From NCBI GenBank assembly GCA_000376725.2, contig KZ308284.1:919302-983301 (forward strand): a DNA stretch of 64,000 bases, given 5' to 3'. The notes beneath the pieces are model-generated. The model was not told the origin of the DNA. It did no database searches and was given only the letters and a program-made list of their open reading frames with translations. A program made the position numbers and the translations under genes. Source of the stretch: Ladona fulva. Its lineage: Eukaryota > Arthropoda > Insecta > Odonata > Libellulidae. Of this stretch, positions 31,914 to 42,867 are shown piece by piece (within the stretch, counting starts at the first letter, position 1; each line of letters opens with the position of its first letter).

Positions 31914-32342
31914 GGTCTTCAACCAATGCATTCTACCAGTTTTGACATATGGAAGTGAGACTTGGGTGTTAAACGCAGCAATATCCCAGCGACTTCAGAC
32001 TACACAATGAAGTATGGAACGATGTATGCTTGGAATCAAAAGGAGAGACAGGAAACGCAACACCTGGGTTAGGAAGATAACAGGAGTGACAGACATCATA
32101 GATAAGGTAAGATCACTGAAATGGATGTGGGCAGGCCATATTGCAAGGAGAAACGACAACCGATGGACATCAGCAGTCCTGGTGAAGAGACCAAGAAGAA
32201 GACCAAGGGACCGATGGAACAGAGACATCATTCAGTATTTAGGGGTAACATGGCAACGAGAGGCTCAGAATAGAGAGAATTGGAAAGCGCTAGGAGAGGC
32301 CTACATCCGACGTCGGATTGAAAATGGCTGATGATGATGATT
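31914..32342 (+). pseudogene. RTE-like LINE 3' end (5'-truncated), inserted in another LINE
   Basis: The frame reads VFNQCILPVLTYGSETW, one in-frame TGA at about 32008-32010, then MERCMLGIKRRDRKRNTWVR. It continues with KITGVTDIIDKVRSLKWMWA, GHIARRNDNRW, RPRDRWNRDI and EAYIRRRIENG, a stop at 32329-32331 and a TGATGATGATGA tail. LPxLTYGxETW and KWxWAGHIARR are hallmark C-terminal blocks of RTE-like endonuclease/reverse transcriptase proteins. The catalytic YxDD region and endonuclease are absent. The single stop implies moderate age. Related 3' ends are at 3935 and 62739. Confidence 0.85.
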
Positions 32343-32610
32343 TCTTTATAAGAAGATTTAAACAAAGGATAAATTTACTAAATAAGTTCAGAAACAGCTC
32401 GTTCATAGACGATGTAGTCGATATAATGCGTCCTCCATTTTACATAGGCCATTATTATACTGCAGACAAGATCGGGGAAATAGATGCTAGAACGAATCGA
32501 TCCAAGAATTCATTTCTTTATGCGAACGATACGCGAAAGTAATCGATTAGGGAAGTCATGGTGCATGCACCCCCTGCCACACGCCGAAAGGTACATACGT
32601 AGACAATAGA
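32343..32610 (+). mobile_element. Jockey/CR1-like LINE, right part of the interrupted copy
   Basis: After the TGATGA tail the frame resumes as RRFKQRINLLNKFRNSSFID, then DDVVDIMRPPFYIGHYYTAD and KIGEIDARTNRSKNSFLYAN. This is the C-terminal IREIDARTxRxxxSFFPRTIR-like block, ending at 32540, followed by CACCCCCTGCCACACGCCGA and AAGG of the family's 3' end. Together with 31822-31913 it forms one element split by the RTE-like insertion. Confidence 0.75.
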
Positions 32611-33094
32611 CGTATTTTAAATATAATCCTTGTACGATATCCTTTATGGTTAAGAAAACTGGTTCTTCGCTAATTACTTTGGATTAAATTAAAGTATTAC
32701 GTTGATATATCTTTTACGTAACGAATTATATATTACGGCGTTAATGGGTTAGTCAGTTCGATGACAGAATTCATAGAGTTTTCATTCAAATGGAGCCAGG
32801 ATTGCTCATTTCAGGAGAAACATGAGTATACTATTTCATGATTTTGTTACTAAGAAAGAAATTGGTGATTTATTTTGATCAAATTATGAGGAGTAATGTA
32901 TTATCTCAAGAAATCTCATAGTCATTTTGAATGAGATTGCGCTTTCGGAGTCAGCAGGGGCGGGTTTAATCTATCAGAGGTCTTTGGCGTCAGATTGAGG
33001 CCAATTATGAGTAAAAATCGAATTTTCCATCAAATACACAAATATAAACCCATAGAAACTTCCCTTGGGCAAAAACAAGTAAACAAGTTTTGAA
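32611..33094. other. Unassigned DNA, right part repeat-related
   Basis: 33005-33094 (AAATACACAAATATAAACCC, ATAGAAACTTCCC) matches the left flank of repeat K near 20868 and 21285. The rest is not recognised. Confidence 0.4.
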
Positions 33095-33215
33095 TTGCAA
33101 TGCATTGTATTTCTGTAAATTGCATGGAATGATGGATAGACTTTACAATAGAATATACCCTACAAATATGTTATGTAGACTTGTTCAACAAATATAAAAT
33201 TATCTCTTCTGAAGT
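33095..33215 (+). repeat. Repeat K, older copy
   Basis: AATGCATTGTATTTCTG, ATGATGGATAGACTTTACAA and CAAATATAAAATTAT match 21351-21487 with many differences. Confidence 0.65.
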
Positions 33216-33229
33216 CCGACCCTGGTCCT

Positions 33230-33409
33230 CAGAAGCGTGGACAATTGTCGCTGCCCTAATTGTTGACTTTTCTTCCCTCGGCTTAAATTCAACTTGTTTC
33301 ATCGTCAGTAATTGTTACGTAGAGGTATATTTGTTGGGAAATCCCTGCCTTAATTGTTGACTCTGTCTTAACGCTCAATTTTAATCAATAAAGACGTCGA
33401 TCACACAAT
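33230..33409. repeat. Degenerate 99-bp repeat pair
   Basis: CTGCCCTAATTGTTGACTTT at about 33251 and CTGCCTTAATTGTTGACTCT at about 33349. It is similar in wording to the array at 42868-43420. Confidence 0.4.
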
Positions 33410-33720
33410 CATTATGAAGCAATGTATTATTAATACCAATCATTATTACGCTATGTATTATTATTACCAATCATCATTACGCAATGCATTATTATCACCA
33501 ATTATTATTACGCAATGCATTATTATCACCAACTATTATTACGCAATGTATTATTATTACCAACCACTATTACGCAATGTATTATTATTACCAACCACTA
33601 TTACGCAATGTATTATTATTACCAACCACTATTACGCATTGTATTATTTTATTGATGATTATCACCAATCATTATTACGCAATGTATTACTAATACCGAT
33701 GATTGTTACGCAATGCTGCA
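33410..33720 (+). repeat. 31-bp minisatellite, about 10 units
   Basis: Units of type ATTACGCAATGTATTATTAT plus TACCAACCACT repeat at 31-bp spacing. The central units (33534-33626) are nearly identical and the outer ones diverged. One unit near 33640-33670 is lengthened. Plus-strand frames (33414-33839, 33484-33693) with Tyr/Leu/Ile repeats are by-products. Confidence 0.9.
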
Positions 33721-34156
33721 AATGTCGCAACAGTCATAAGTATTCCGTTATTTCATTAATTCCATATCATTCTCGGATGGTTACAAACGCTGTACGAGGT
33801 ATAATTAAATTAGAATGCAATAATTACTGTACATCCTGATCGTTTAATTTTCTCCGATTTTTAAGTCTTGACGCTTGACGTGGTATGCTGCGTCCAGAGG
33901 CCGCATCTTCGGTTTGCTTGATGTCTGACGGCATGATTGATGCCACGGTGCCACAAAAATGAGTAACCCAACAATGCAGACCATCGATAAAACTTTTTAG
34001 TTATCTCCGCACTCGGGTATGCAGGTATCGCAGCTGCCGACTTCTGGAATTTTCCAATCAAACTCAATCCATGGGAGAATCGCGGTCGGTTTTCCTCTCG
34101 GAAGATGGCACCGCCGTCGATCCAATTACCCTCACATCATCCTCTCCTATCGCCCG

Positions 34157-34190
<34 letters not shown>

Positions 34191-34960
34191 GCCCCCAGGT
34201 CTCCAGTCATACGGTCAGCCGGTCCGTTTAAAAAATAAACGCTTATATTGCTGAATAAACATCTCTCGCGCAGCTATCAAAATTGAGGGCAGGATTTGCT
34301 TGGAATTCATATGGAGGTAAAAAATGCACGTTTTTTTTCGCCCGTAGAGGGAGGGGAAAAACCGAGTTTATTCATTAATGGACGTCGGCATCGGTGTTCT
34401 TGGCTGCCATCATTAAACATTTCCAACTTCACTTGGGAGATCGCTGGAGCGGTCCGGCCCTTTCCCCCCAACCCTTTGCCCATTCCTTCCTCTTCTCTGC
34501 CGCCAATCAACTCCCCGACCTCGAATAACCGAGGAATGCTCCGGGTGTGCATATCGCGATGCGAAAAATAAAAAATGGAGAGATCGTGCAAGCTGTGTAA
34601 TCACTGCGGATCCGTACGTGGGGGCCTTTTATCATTATTTAACCTGCCGGAATGGCCTCGATACCCCATTAAGCTTTACAAAACGGGGAATATTATACAA
34701 TGCCTTTTCATGGGCCCCTATCGGAGTTGTAACGCGCTACTAAAAATCGTCACCAAGACCGCGCGGCGAGTTGCAGTAATGGCGATAATAGGTCGCCGGG
34801 AGAATGACGTATTATTATTTCGATGCCTTTTTGTTTTCCGGATGGCGAGGAGGCGTGTGAAGCGAGCTGGATATGCTATGTTTTTGCGGTTGTTTGGAGA
34901 ATTTTTTTGTGCCGGATGTTTTCGCGCGGAATGAGCCTCGTTTACGAAAAGCGTTGCTAG
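33721..34960. other. GC-richer island, no gene recognised
   Basis: It contains a (CT)14 run at 34160-34188 and is otherwise free of recognised repeats. Frames at 34296-34571 (plus), 34307-34591 (minus) and 34575-34934 (plus) overlap and have no domain. It might hold regulatory DNA; this is inference from composition only. Confidence 0.35.
34160..34188 (+). repeat. (CT)n microsatellite
   Basis: Uninterrupted CT dinucleotides, 14 units. Confidence 0.97.
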
Positions 34961-35465
34961 GGCAACGTAAATAAATGGCTGTATATATTCTGTGATACTT
35001 GTGTGCGAGGGTTCAACTGTATTTTTACCTTTGTGTAAACTGACGAAGACCTTTTCGCGAGTTACATATCTATATTAAAGACGAAGAGCTGGCATTTTAT
35101 TTTCAGCGCCTTTAGTTGGAGTTTAGTAAATAAAATTTCAGTGAACAAGGAGTTTAATCGACGCGTATATTTAGAATGCATAGAATCGGTTTTCGTTTCC
35201 ATGGGGACACGCTTTAAAGTCAGTTAAGATTAATTCTAATTTGATCATACGAATGTAATTGACTTTTAACGCTGTAATGGAGTTGTAACTTTGTAATTGG
35301 TCTCTTCTTTATAATTGTAATATTGTAATAATTGCGAAAATGTATGTGTATGAAAGTGAATGCATGTAGAAAATAAGTTATAAGACGATGCCTGAAAGCG
35401 AACGTAATGATAAACCAAGATAGGTAACTTTGCATAAGGTTTTGCTAGGTGTGTGTGTGTAAGAA
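34961..35465. other. Unassigned AT-rich DNA
   Basis: A short GT run lies at 35450-35460. Nothing else recognised. Confidence 0.4.
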
Positions 35466-35467
35466 TA

Positions 35468-35677
35468 TTCCCAAGGAGAAACGGACATGACAGCCTCTGA
35501 TAGGACTCCAACCCGGATCTTTCCCTTTCCGGGTGACTGCTCTAGCCAATTGAGATATCGTGCCATAACAATTAGACATGTCGTTCGGGAGACTTTGGTG
35601 AAGACTAAATTAGTGGAAGATCCGGGTTCGACTCTCTGTCTGGTCAGACTTTTTTCATGTTCGTTTCACCTTGGGAA
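35468..35677. mobile_element. Fold-back family D, complete element with two tRNA-like halves
   Basis: The ends TTCCCAAGGAGAAACGGACA and (read inward from the right) TTCCCAAGGTGAAACGAACA are inverted repeats of about 25 bp, flanked by TA on both sides. Inside, the minus strand reads GATATCTCAATTGGCTAGAG (A-box-like) and ATCCGGGTTGGAGTCC (B-box-like). The plus strand carries a second B box, ATCCGGGTTCGACTC, followed by GTCAGACTTTTTTCATG. It is therefore a head-to-head pair of tRNA-like halves sharing one tail sequence. Relatives are at 15780, 16190 and 17047. Confidence 0.7.
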
Positions 35678-36221
35678 TAATGTTAAACATTTTTAGTATG
35701 TATATAGGCTTATGAACATTCTCAATATTTATATGTAAAAAATCTAAATATATTTTTTGACCTAAAATCTTTTCGGACTTTCTCTCTGAAATCATACTTA
35801 AATATTTCAATTCTGGAAAGTTTTAAATTTCTCTTCTAAATGCAACTTAGCTTTAAAAATGATGGATGTAGGCTTATATAATAAAAACAATAATGATAAT
35901 AGTAATAACAACACAACGAAAGAACAACAATAATAATAATTATGACAATGATGATGACGAAGATGTGGTGATGATGATAATGATAATAAAAATAACAAAA
36001 ACAATAACAACAATAATTATAAACGTTTTTCTTTTGTGTTAGCTTTTCGTCTATTAACGTTGGAGTCGATGAATTAAAATTCGAAGCATAGGTCGATGCT
36101 CGTGCATGTTTACAATTGAAGAGGTTTTCGATCCATGATTGTCATCGCGGAAACTTTTATCCGTTTATGGCTTGCCTTTTATAGTTGTAATTACGCCATT
36201 CGACAGATTTGTGGAATGAAC
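35678..36221. other. Unassigned DNA with AAT/GAT-rich simple repeat
   Basis: 35880-36020 is low-complexity A/T/G sequence of AATAAT, GATGAT and AACAAC words. The 68-codon Leu/Ser-rich minus frame over it is a by-product. Confidence 0.6.
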
Positions 36222-36350
36222 AATGGCTCGTTAGTTCAATGGCCAAATCATCGCATTTCGGTCTGGGAGCCGTAAAATCATCTTCGAACGTGCTTCCGAC
36301 TCTTCGTTGGACATTATTTTCCGAAAAGGTGAAATGAATAATAAAGGTTT
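36222..36350 (+). mobile_element. Possible tRNA-like SINE
   Basis: TTAGTTCAATGGCCAAATC (A-box-like) is followed 40 bp on by CTTCGAACGTG (weak B box). The following DNA includes GGTGAAATGAATAATAAAGG. Weak; listed because of the spacing. Confidence 0.3.
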
Positions 36351-36364
36351 ACTGATTGCTGTCG

Positions 36365-36430
36365 CCATACCTTGACGGATGGAATTATTTTCTTTCGACG
36401 CAGGACGGAGGAAATGTATCTTTAATTTAT
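36365..36430 (+). repeat. Dispersed repeat G fragment
   Basis: TTGACGGATGGAATTATTTT, then CGCAGGACGGAGGAAATGTA and TCTTTAAT, matches 20905-20970. Confidence 0.5.
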
Positions 36431-36914
36431 TTAAGTCTCAGCTCTATTATGATTTCAATTTCTATCACTAAACGTTTGAAATATTTTACATATTGATGAA
36501 GTATACCAAAATCTCGATAAAATCGGCCCTTTTCTTAATCTGTCGTCATGACGACCGACTTCATTGCATTGTTTAATTCCCTTAATAGATTGCATACCTG
36601 AATAAGCCAGTATGGTATCGAAGATGTTAGGTGTTGTATACATTTTGCGACTAAATTTTAAATGAACCATTTAACTGTATCACAAGTTTTCCCCGTAATA
36701 TCACAAGTAGACAATAAAAAAAGCCCGCGCATAGTTACATTATTAATGAGCATAGGTCTATTTCACATGAATAATAATCCCAAAATTAGCTACGAGGAAT
36801 TGTTAGCAATATAAACATTAAAATATTATTTTTATAAATTTTGACTTTTTGGACATCGAAACTAAATTTGACGTGAGAAATAAATCACATTTCACACCTA
36901 GAGGATAAATCTCC
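36431..36914. other. Unassigned AT-rich DNA
   Basis: Nothing recognised. Confidence 0.4.
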
Positions 36915-36990
36915 TATTAGTGTTTACACCCCCTGCCACACGTCGAAAGGCGGCTTGCAAGGTACCTACTTTTGTAGATGTAGATGTACA
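36915..36990 (+). mobile_element. 3' end of a jockey/CR1-like LINE
   Basis: GTGTTTACACCCCCTGCCAC, ACGTCGAAAGGCGGCTTGCA and AGGTACC, then TTTGTAGATGTAGATGT. This is the tail only, matching 56350-56405 and the minus strand of 19150-19230. Confidence 0.75.
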
Positions 36991-38402
36991 TATTAGTGAA
37001 TAAATAAATGAAATTTATCCTTTGAGCCTTAGTTCAGCCCAATATGACCCGTACGGAGATATAACAGTATATACTAGCTTCATTCATAGCAACGGAAATA
37101 ATTACAACAATCCCTGCATAATTTCGGGGTGATTTACAGGTCATGCTGTCCATTGCTCTAGGAGAATACGAAAGAATGCTATGGAATTAATCATCGGCAG
37201 AAACGGAGCATAGTGCAAGGAGGGATAATTTGCCTCTCGCGGAATTACAAAGGGTTGAACGTTGTACTCCGAAGTAGACGGCAATTTAGGACGACCTGTT
37301 TCGTAGGCGCTTATGGTTTCTCCATTGATAATACTAATTCGCAGTAATATACCTCCCAGCGTTCATTGCAGCTGCAGCGAAGAAAGGAAGCAAAATATGG
37401 CGCAATTTAGGAATGGATTTCTAAATGGTATCATTCCCATGCTCTAATGCAAGGATCTCTGCACCATAATCCTTGCAGCTGTTTTCATGTAGTCGTGCGT
37501 AGATTTAAACAATGGTGGAAAACAACGATGTCAAAATTACTAATTCAAAATGGCGGCTATAATGCTGGCGTATAAATTAAGTACAGTAAATAAATATAAC
37601 GTATTGGATTCCTTTATTGTAACTAAAGCTTCATCACAAAACTTTATGAGACCATTGAGGTGGGCGCTGTAACATATCTATATCTATAGCAATTACAATA
37701 ATTAGAATTAGCATGTACACAAACAAATAAATAATTATTAATAGTACATCAACAATTCCTGAATAACAGATGCTACCCATTGTTGTAAGCACTTAGTAAC
37801 TCAGGACCCAGTTAATGTAACTCTGACGACAATCATCATCCATTGTAGCTTTGTCTGTTTTAATAATACGTATACGTATTTAAAAATGTATGTATTTATA
37901 CATCCGATGGTAGTAAATTTCGTAAGGAACGGCCATGAAATTCATTTTGCATTTTTAACTCGCAGACCATTTTTCGTTTTTGTAAAATTGAACTAAGAGG
38001 AATGACGTATGAAATCGGAAGAACTACGAGCAATAGAATTAATGAAGATTAGAATCCTTATCATCGAGTATTATTCATCGAATACAAATTGCGAAATTTT
38101 GATAATACATGTATATCGTTCCCTTAGCTACCAATGCCGATTGTTGAAGTTGTGGTTGCTTATATACCCACGTATTCTACGAGTACCTGTATTAAGTAAG
38201 AAATAAATTATTGCGTTAATTGTCAATGAAATATAGATGGAAGATAAAGAATAAGGTGATAATATAGTCAGTAGTAACTAATTTAATCACTTGATTTAAC
38301 ATTAGCATATGGGTCTCTGTACTTTAGAAGTTATCCGAAAATAAGGACTAGTAATGAAATGTGTTATCTAATAATGTTTAAGTTTATGACACTATGGAAA
38401 TT
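36991..38402. other. Unassigned DNA
   Basis: No gene or repeat recognised; AT-rich from 37550 on. Confidence 0.4.
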
Positions 38403-38538
38403 TGCTCGACAACAGTTGCCAACATCAATTGTTCGTCAATAAATGCTCGACAACGGTTGCTCAGTAACAATTGCTCGTCAACAAATGCTCGTTAGAAATT
38501 GATTGCCAACAATTACTCTTCAACAATCGTTCGTTAAC
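38403..38538 (+). repeat. 14-bp degenerate minisatellite, about 10 units
   Basis: Successive units of type TGCTCGACAACAGT, TGTTCGTCAATAAA, TGCTCAGTAACAAT, almost all 14 bp long (one of 13). The wording resembles the 15-bp unit at 22564 (TGAGCGNNNGACAAC). Confidence 0.75.
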
Positions 38539-40054
38539 ATTTTCTTGCTTATAATAGCGGATATTTGTGTACATACGCTTTATGGCAGTATAGATTTAAG
38601 TAAAGGATATCATGAAGATAGACCTTGAATTTTGATAATCCCTACAATGTATTTTGATATAAAAAATGTAATTTACAATGTTGCCGCCATTGTTGACGCA
38701 TGATCGCCCAGATAGTTGTAATAAACTTTTACAGCATCTAACTTTTTGAGCGTCTAACGTTCTTCAAATCCACAAGGCAGAGGAAAAACTACGCTTTCAT
38801 GTACATTTAATGTACGTTTTATAAATCCAACCATCTCAACGTATCCCTTCTCCCTCTTTCTTAACCCCATCAGCGATCGAAACGTACAGTGGCGCCACCT
38901 TTTTCACCTCTCTCACTGCCGTCGTCCGCGTTTTATGCGCAAGGATGAGGAATGGCGAGATATCGCATGCGGAGCCGAATTGCATTTAAATTGCAGATTA
39001 GGGAGGAAGTCGGGGCACCGGAGTTTCGAGTGTGTAATCGAGGAAAAGAAGCCCCTTCCAAGATTGTCTTCGCCGGAAAGAATCTCCCTCTTATGTTTTT
39101 AGATTGTTAGGGAACAGCACCTTGGAAACGGCGATAAAAATGTGTACAGAACGGGGTCGATTTGAACGGGCGCGATTAACCCCGGCTCAGAAGGTGAAAC
39201 TCCCATGATTCCTAGCGCGCTCTGCGCATTCCTTGCGCCTGGAGGTGTTATAAGTAATAATCGGTAATTATGTTCCTAACTTTGCGCGTTAAACGTTTAT
39301 AGGAATAGTTTCGCGGAAAGTTCGCAGGAGGTCGCTATACTCGATGGAGGCGATGCATCTCCGAAACGGCTCGCCGACATATACAAAAGGAGTTAAATTG
39401 TTCCCGTGTTAATGAATCCCCCAAGGGGTCGTCACGGGAGCTAATAGAAATAGTTCACTCGCAGTGAACTTTGGATTTCGAAAGCGAGGATGTTTTATAT
39501 CTAGCATACCCTAGGGACAGTTTGGCGCAGACGTTTCGAAATAGCTTCTTCGATAGGTCTCAAAAACGACCACTCGCAGAAAACCATATTTTCCTTTCAC
39601 GGAACATTCCTTCGCATTACTCGTAAATGTCCAGGTAGTTGAATCTCCTTCATTAACTGAGTGAAATGAACTAAAATCGATCGTTATTTAGAATTTTATG
39701 TGACCAAATGGGTTTCTTTCTCCAACTGTGTCTAGGAACCAGCTAGTCTTCATGTTGGTGCTGCTTTGAAAGGCATGGGTTACATCACAAAATTTGCTGC
39801 AGAAGATTAGTATACAAAGTACGTTTTCTCAGTATGTGAGCTATTTTTATTACGTATTTAACCGTTTATAGCAGCAAGCCGTTACATAACTCATTACTCC
39901 TACGGCAATCATATTACACAATCAACAATTGACAATAATACACGTTAAGAATTGAATGCGTTAATAGATATCCAATTAAGCGCTTATTTAAAAGATTAAT
40001 TGCTGTCAATCAATATTACCTTTTGTACATTCTTGATGGCTGTAATTAGATAAT
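38539..40054. other. GC-richer island flanked by AT-rich DNA
   Basis: 38860-39480 is GC-richer and unique in the window, with words such as CGATAAAAATG, GGTAATTATG and TTAAACGTTTATAG that resemble homeodomain or forkhead sites. No open frame of note. It may be a conserved non-coding element; composition alone cannot show this. Confidence 0.3.
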
Positions 40055-40320
40055 TGTTATAGTAACAGATTTATAATAATAGGTAATTAATTGATTCTAG
40101 TAACGGATTTATAATAATAGGTAATTAATTGATTATAGTAACTGATTAATAATAATAGGTAATTAATTGATTATAGTAACTGCTTTATAATAGTGGGTAA
40201 TTAATTGATTATAGTAACTGATTAATAATAATAGGTAATTAATTGATTATAGTAACTGCTTTATAATAGTGGGTAATTAATTGATTATAGTAACTCATGG
40301 ATAATAATGGATAATTGATT
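40055..40320 (+). repeat. 38-bp minisatellite, 7 units, with a 76-bp higher-order period
   Basis: Units start at 40055, 40093, 40131, 40169, 40207, 40245 and 40283. Units 3-4 and 5-6 form two identical 76-bp dimers, showing a later duplication of a pair. Each unit contains GGTAATTAATTGATTATAGT. Confidence 0.92.
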
Positions 40321-40949
40321 GATTATAGTAATTACTCGAAACTTAACAAGGATTGATTATGTAATATGTTAATTAGATAAATTAATGAAGTAATGGTAAT
40401 ATTTACTGGCTGGAGAAGCTATTCGTACCACGAAGATTAAAGTAAGGTAATTATAGTTAAAGTTCTCGCAGCTTTGCAACATAGGAGTCATTTAAATTAA
40501 AACTAAAACCTGTTCGCGAATTTATGTAACCGTGGAATACAACACGTTCTTTAAATTACAATTTCATCTTCATTCCATTCAGTTGAGTGATTGGAAACTT
40601 TGGTAACCAGTTTGTCTCTCGTTAATGAAGCTGTCAATACAAAATCTCATCCCTTTGCAGCTTAAATTCAGATATGAAACTCTAGTTTATTTTAACGTGC
40701 ATACAAAATCCGACTGGAAAACAAACCTCGAAGAAATTTCAAGCAAACGAATTGAAACGTTACCTATTCATCGTCTTTTTTCTTAATGTTGGAGTCATGT
40801 TTTTTACGTTTCAACCGGAAGGTTTAATTATAAAAATATTTAGTCGAATACAAATTAATTTTCCCAATTACATCCGTCTTTTTCGTACAGTCGCTCTTGC
40901 TTTGTTCACTGAAGAGCTGAACACTTCAGCTGTACATTCGAACTCCATT
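40321..40949. other. Unassigned AT-rich DNA
   Basis: The 74-codon frame at 40752-40976 runs into the SINE and has no motif. Confidence 0.4.
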
Positions 40950-41082
40950 GGCTCCAGGATATCCAAGTGGGTATAGCGGTCGCCTCTGATCAAAACGGTC
41001 CCGGGTTCGAATCCCGGTGGGAGCCCATATGCTCTAAATGGCTTTAGTTGTGAAAGCGTTTTTTATAACATTATTACTACCT
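40950..41082 (+). mobile_element. tRNA-derived SINE, family A (plus strand)
   Basis: The head GGCTCCAGGATATCCAAGTG, then GGTATAGCGGTC and CCCGGGTTCGAATCCCGGTG (B box within a perfect T-arm), is followed by GGAGCC. The tail AAATGGCTTTAGTTGTGAAA is a diverged form of the family tail and ends in TTATTACTACC. The anticodon arm is not canonical, so I do not call a tRNA gene. Confidence 0.8.
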
Positions 41083-42867
41083 CCGATGGTTGGGATATAT
41101 CTTTCGTTGATTTTTGTGCTAATTCAAAGGAAGATACATTCAATGAAAATTCACTGGTACTGGTATTGTAAACAACAGGCTTGATCGCTTAAAATTTTCG
41201 TATCGGTCGGCAAAAAATCTTTCTGTGTAAAAGTTTGGCATTTAGAAATCTCTATGCGTAGGTATTGTACCTAACACTACATGAATCCTTGTGTGTGCAT
41301 TTAAATACATCCTAGAAGCTATTTGCATCAAATTAGCCTGTAATTTTTTGGAGTTATTTAATTTTCTCGTTTCTTTAGCGTTTGATCACATTAAACATTA
41401 ATCATTTCATGTTAAACATTTAGTCACGTTGTAGTGCGTATAATGGAAGTAGCTACCGATGGTTAATTAGTGTTACAAAATTCTAAAATCCATCAACAAT
41501 GTTTCGAACCATTGTTGACGGTCTTCGGAGTTTTGTTTGAACCATCAATAATTCAACTTTTCCATTGTTGATATTCTGTTGAAACATCAGTGGCTATTTC
41601 CAAAATGGTTTTTGAAGATTTGTAGTATCATTCGTAGGACGCATATTTAGTGAATTCATATGTTTTTAATAGCCTAAAGGTCTTCAGTTGGATGTTTGTC
41701 AGCTTTTATCAGCGACTCTTATGGATACAAGCAGTGTCACAGTTAATGTTATCAATTAAAGGATAAAAAAATGACCCACTGGCTCGCTGGAAATCATTTA
41801 ATAGCACAAAGTTAATTACAAATTGAGACATCAAGTGGCATCGAGGCTAATCAAGTCAAAAGATTTCTGATTTAAACATTTTTTTTAAGATCTGCAGTAA
41901 GGTTATATTTTTTAATTAATCTTTGATGTGTTTCGTTGACAGCGAAAGCTTCTAGACCATGCTTAGTGATTAAATGATAAAAAATAAGCGGAAAAGGCGT
42001 TTAATATGTTACTTTTCTGATTTCCAATGCTGCATACACCCATGCCGTTAGCCCTGTTCTTAGAAATCGTCTTCCGGAAGGAACTCCGCAGTGCAATTTC
42101 CGAAATGTCCGCGGAGGTCATTAAAAGGACGGCCTAGAACCACCGCGGTCTCGGAGATGTACACTCGAGGCATAAGGTTTGTTGGGGAGGGTCATAGTGC
42201 ACGACGAATTCCTCTTTCTCCAAGGATTCCTTCCATCAACGCCGTCCGCGATTTGCTCCGATGGCGATTATCGCCCATTTGGAAGATTGCCGCCTGCAGC
42301 TGGTCCGGCAGTGGCAATTTCGGTCACTCCGTTAAAGTGCCTCGTGGGCGGACAGTCTGAGGAGGTGTTAACAGATTCCGAGTTGAATTCGGTACGACTT
42401 CGAAATCCGCTCCCTCCACTATTCCTTGTCTTTGGCGACCTGATTTTTTTGCGGTCGTCCCTTTGGAAGCATTGAAAAAGGAGGGAGTTATTTCATTCTC
42501 GTTCTCCTGGATTTGTCTTCTGCGTATATGTCCCTGGCGAGCGAAGACCGCGAGAAATCGACAATGGAATGGACTCTTAGACGAATTGTTACTTCTGGTC
42601 GTTTCATTTGCCGCAAATCGTCAGAGAGGCTAACAGAATGTAGTTAGATGGAGATGTAGGTGTGAACGCATCCCCTGTAGTTCGCCGCTAGGGGGTACTT
42701 ACGTAAAATTATGTTTTATGCTGTACTTGTCTTAAATGTGTGGCTAACCGGAGGCAAGGATAACTCGTTTAGTCTTGATTGTTGTTGATGATCTCTGCCT
42801 CAACTATCAAAATGATTTCGGCGTTCGTTATTACATACACCCTACGTTAATATCAACAATAATTCAA
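41083..42867. other. Unassigned DNA with a GC-richer patch
   Basis: 42050-42620 is GC-richer. Frames at 42091-42360 and 42179-42475 overlap in different frames and lack motifs. 42655-42710 faintly resembles the jockey/CR1-like tail (ATCCCCTGTAGTTCGCCGCT). 41480-41590 has diffuse CAACAATG/CATTGTTG inverted words. Confidence 0.35.

Noticed and set aside
36222..36350. Real tRNA gene
   Set aside because: The B box is weak and no acceptor stem can be built; kept only as a low-confidence SINE.
40950..41025. Possible functional tRNA gene
   Set aside because: The T-arm and B box are perfect, but the anticodon arm is not canonical, the acceptor stem has a mismatch, and a SINE-type tail follows.
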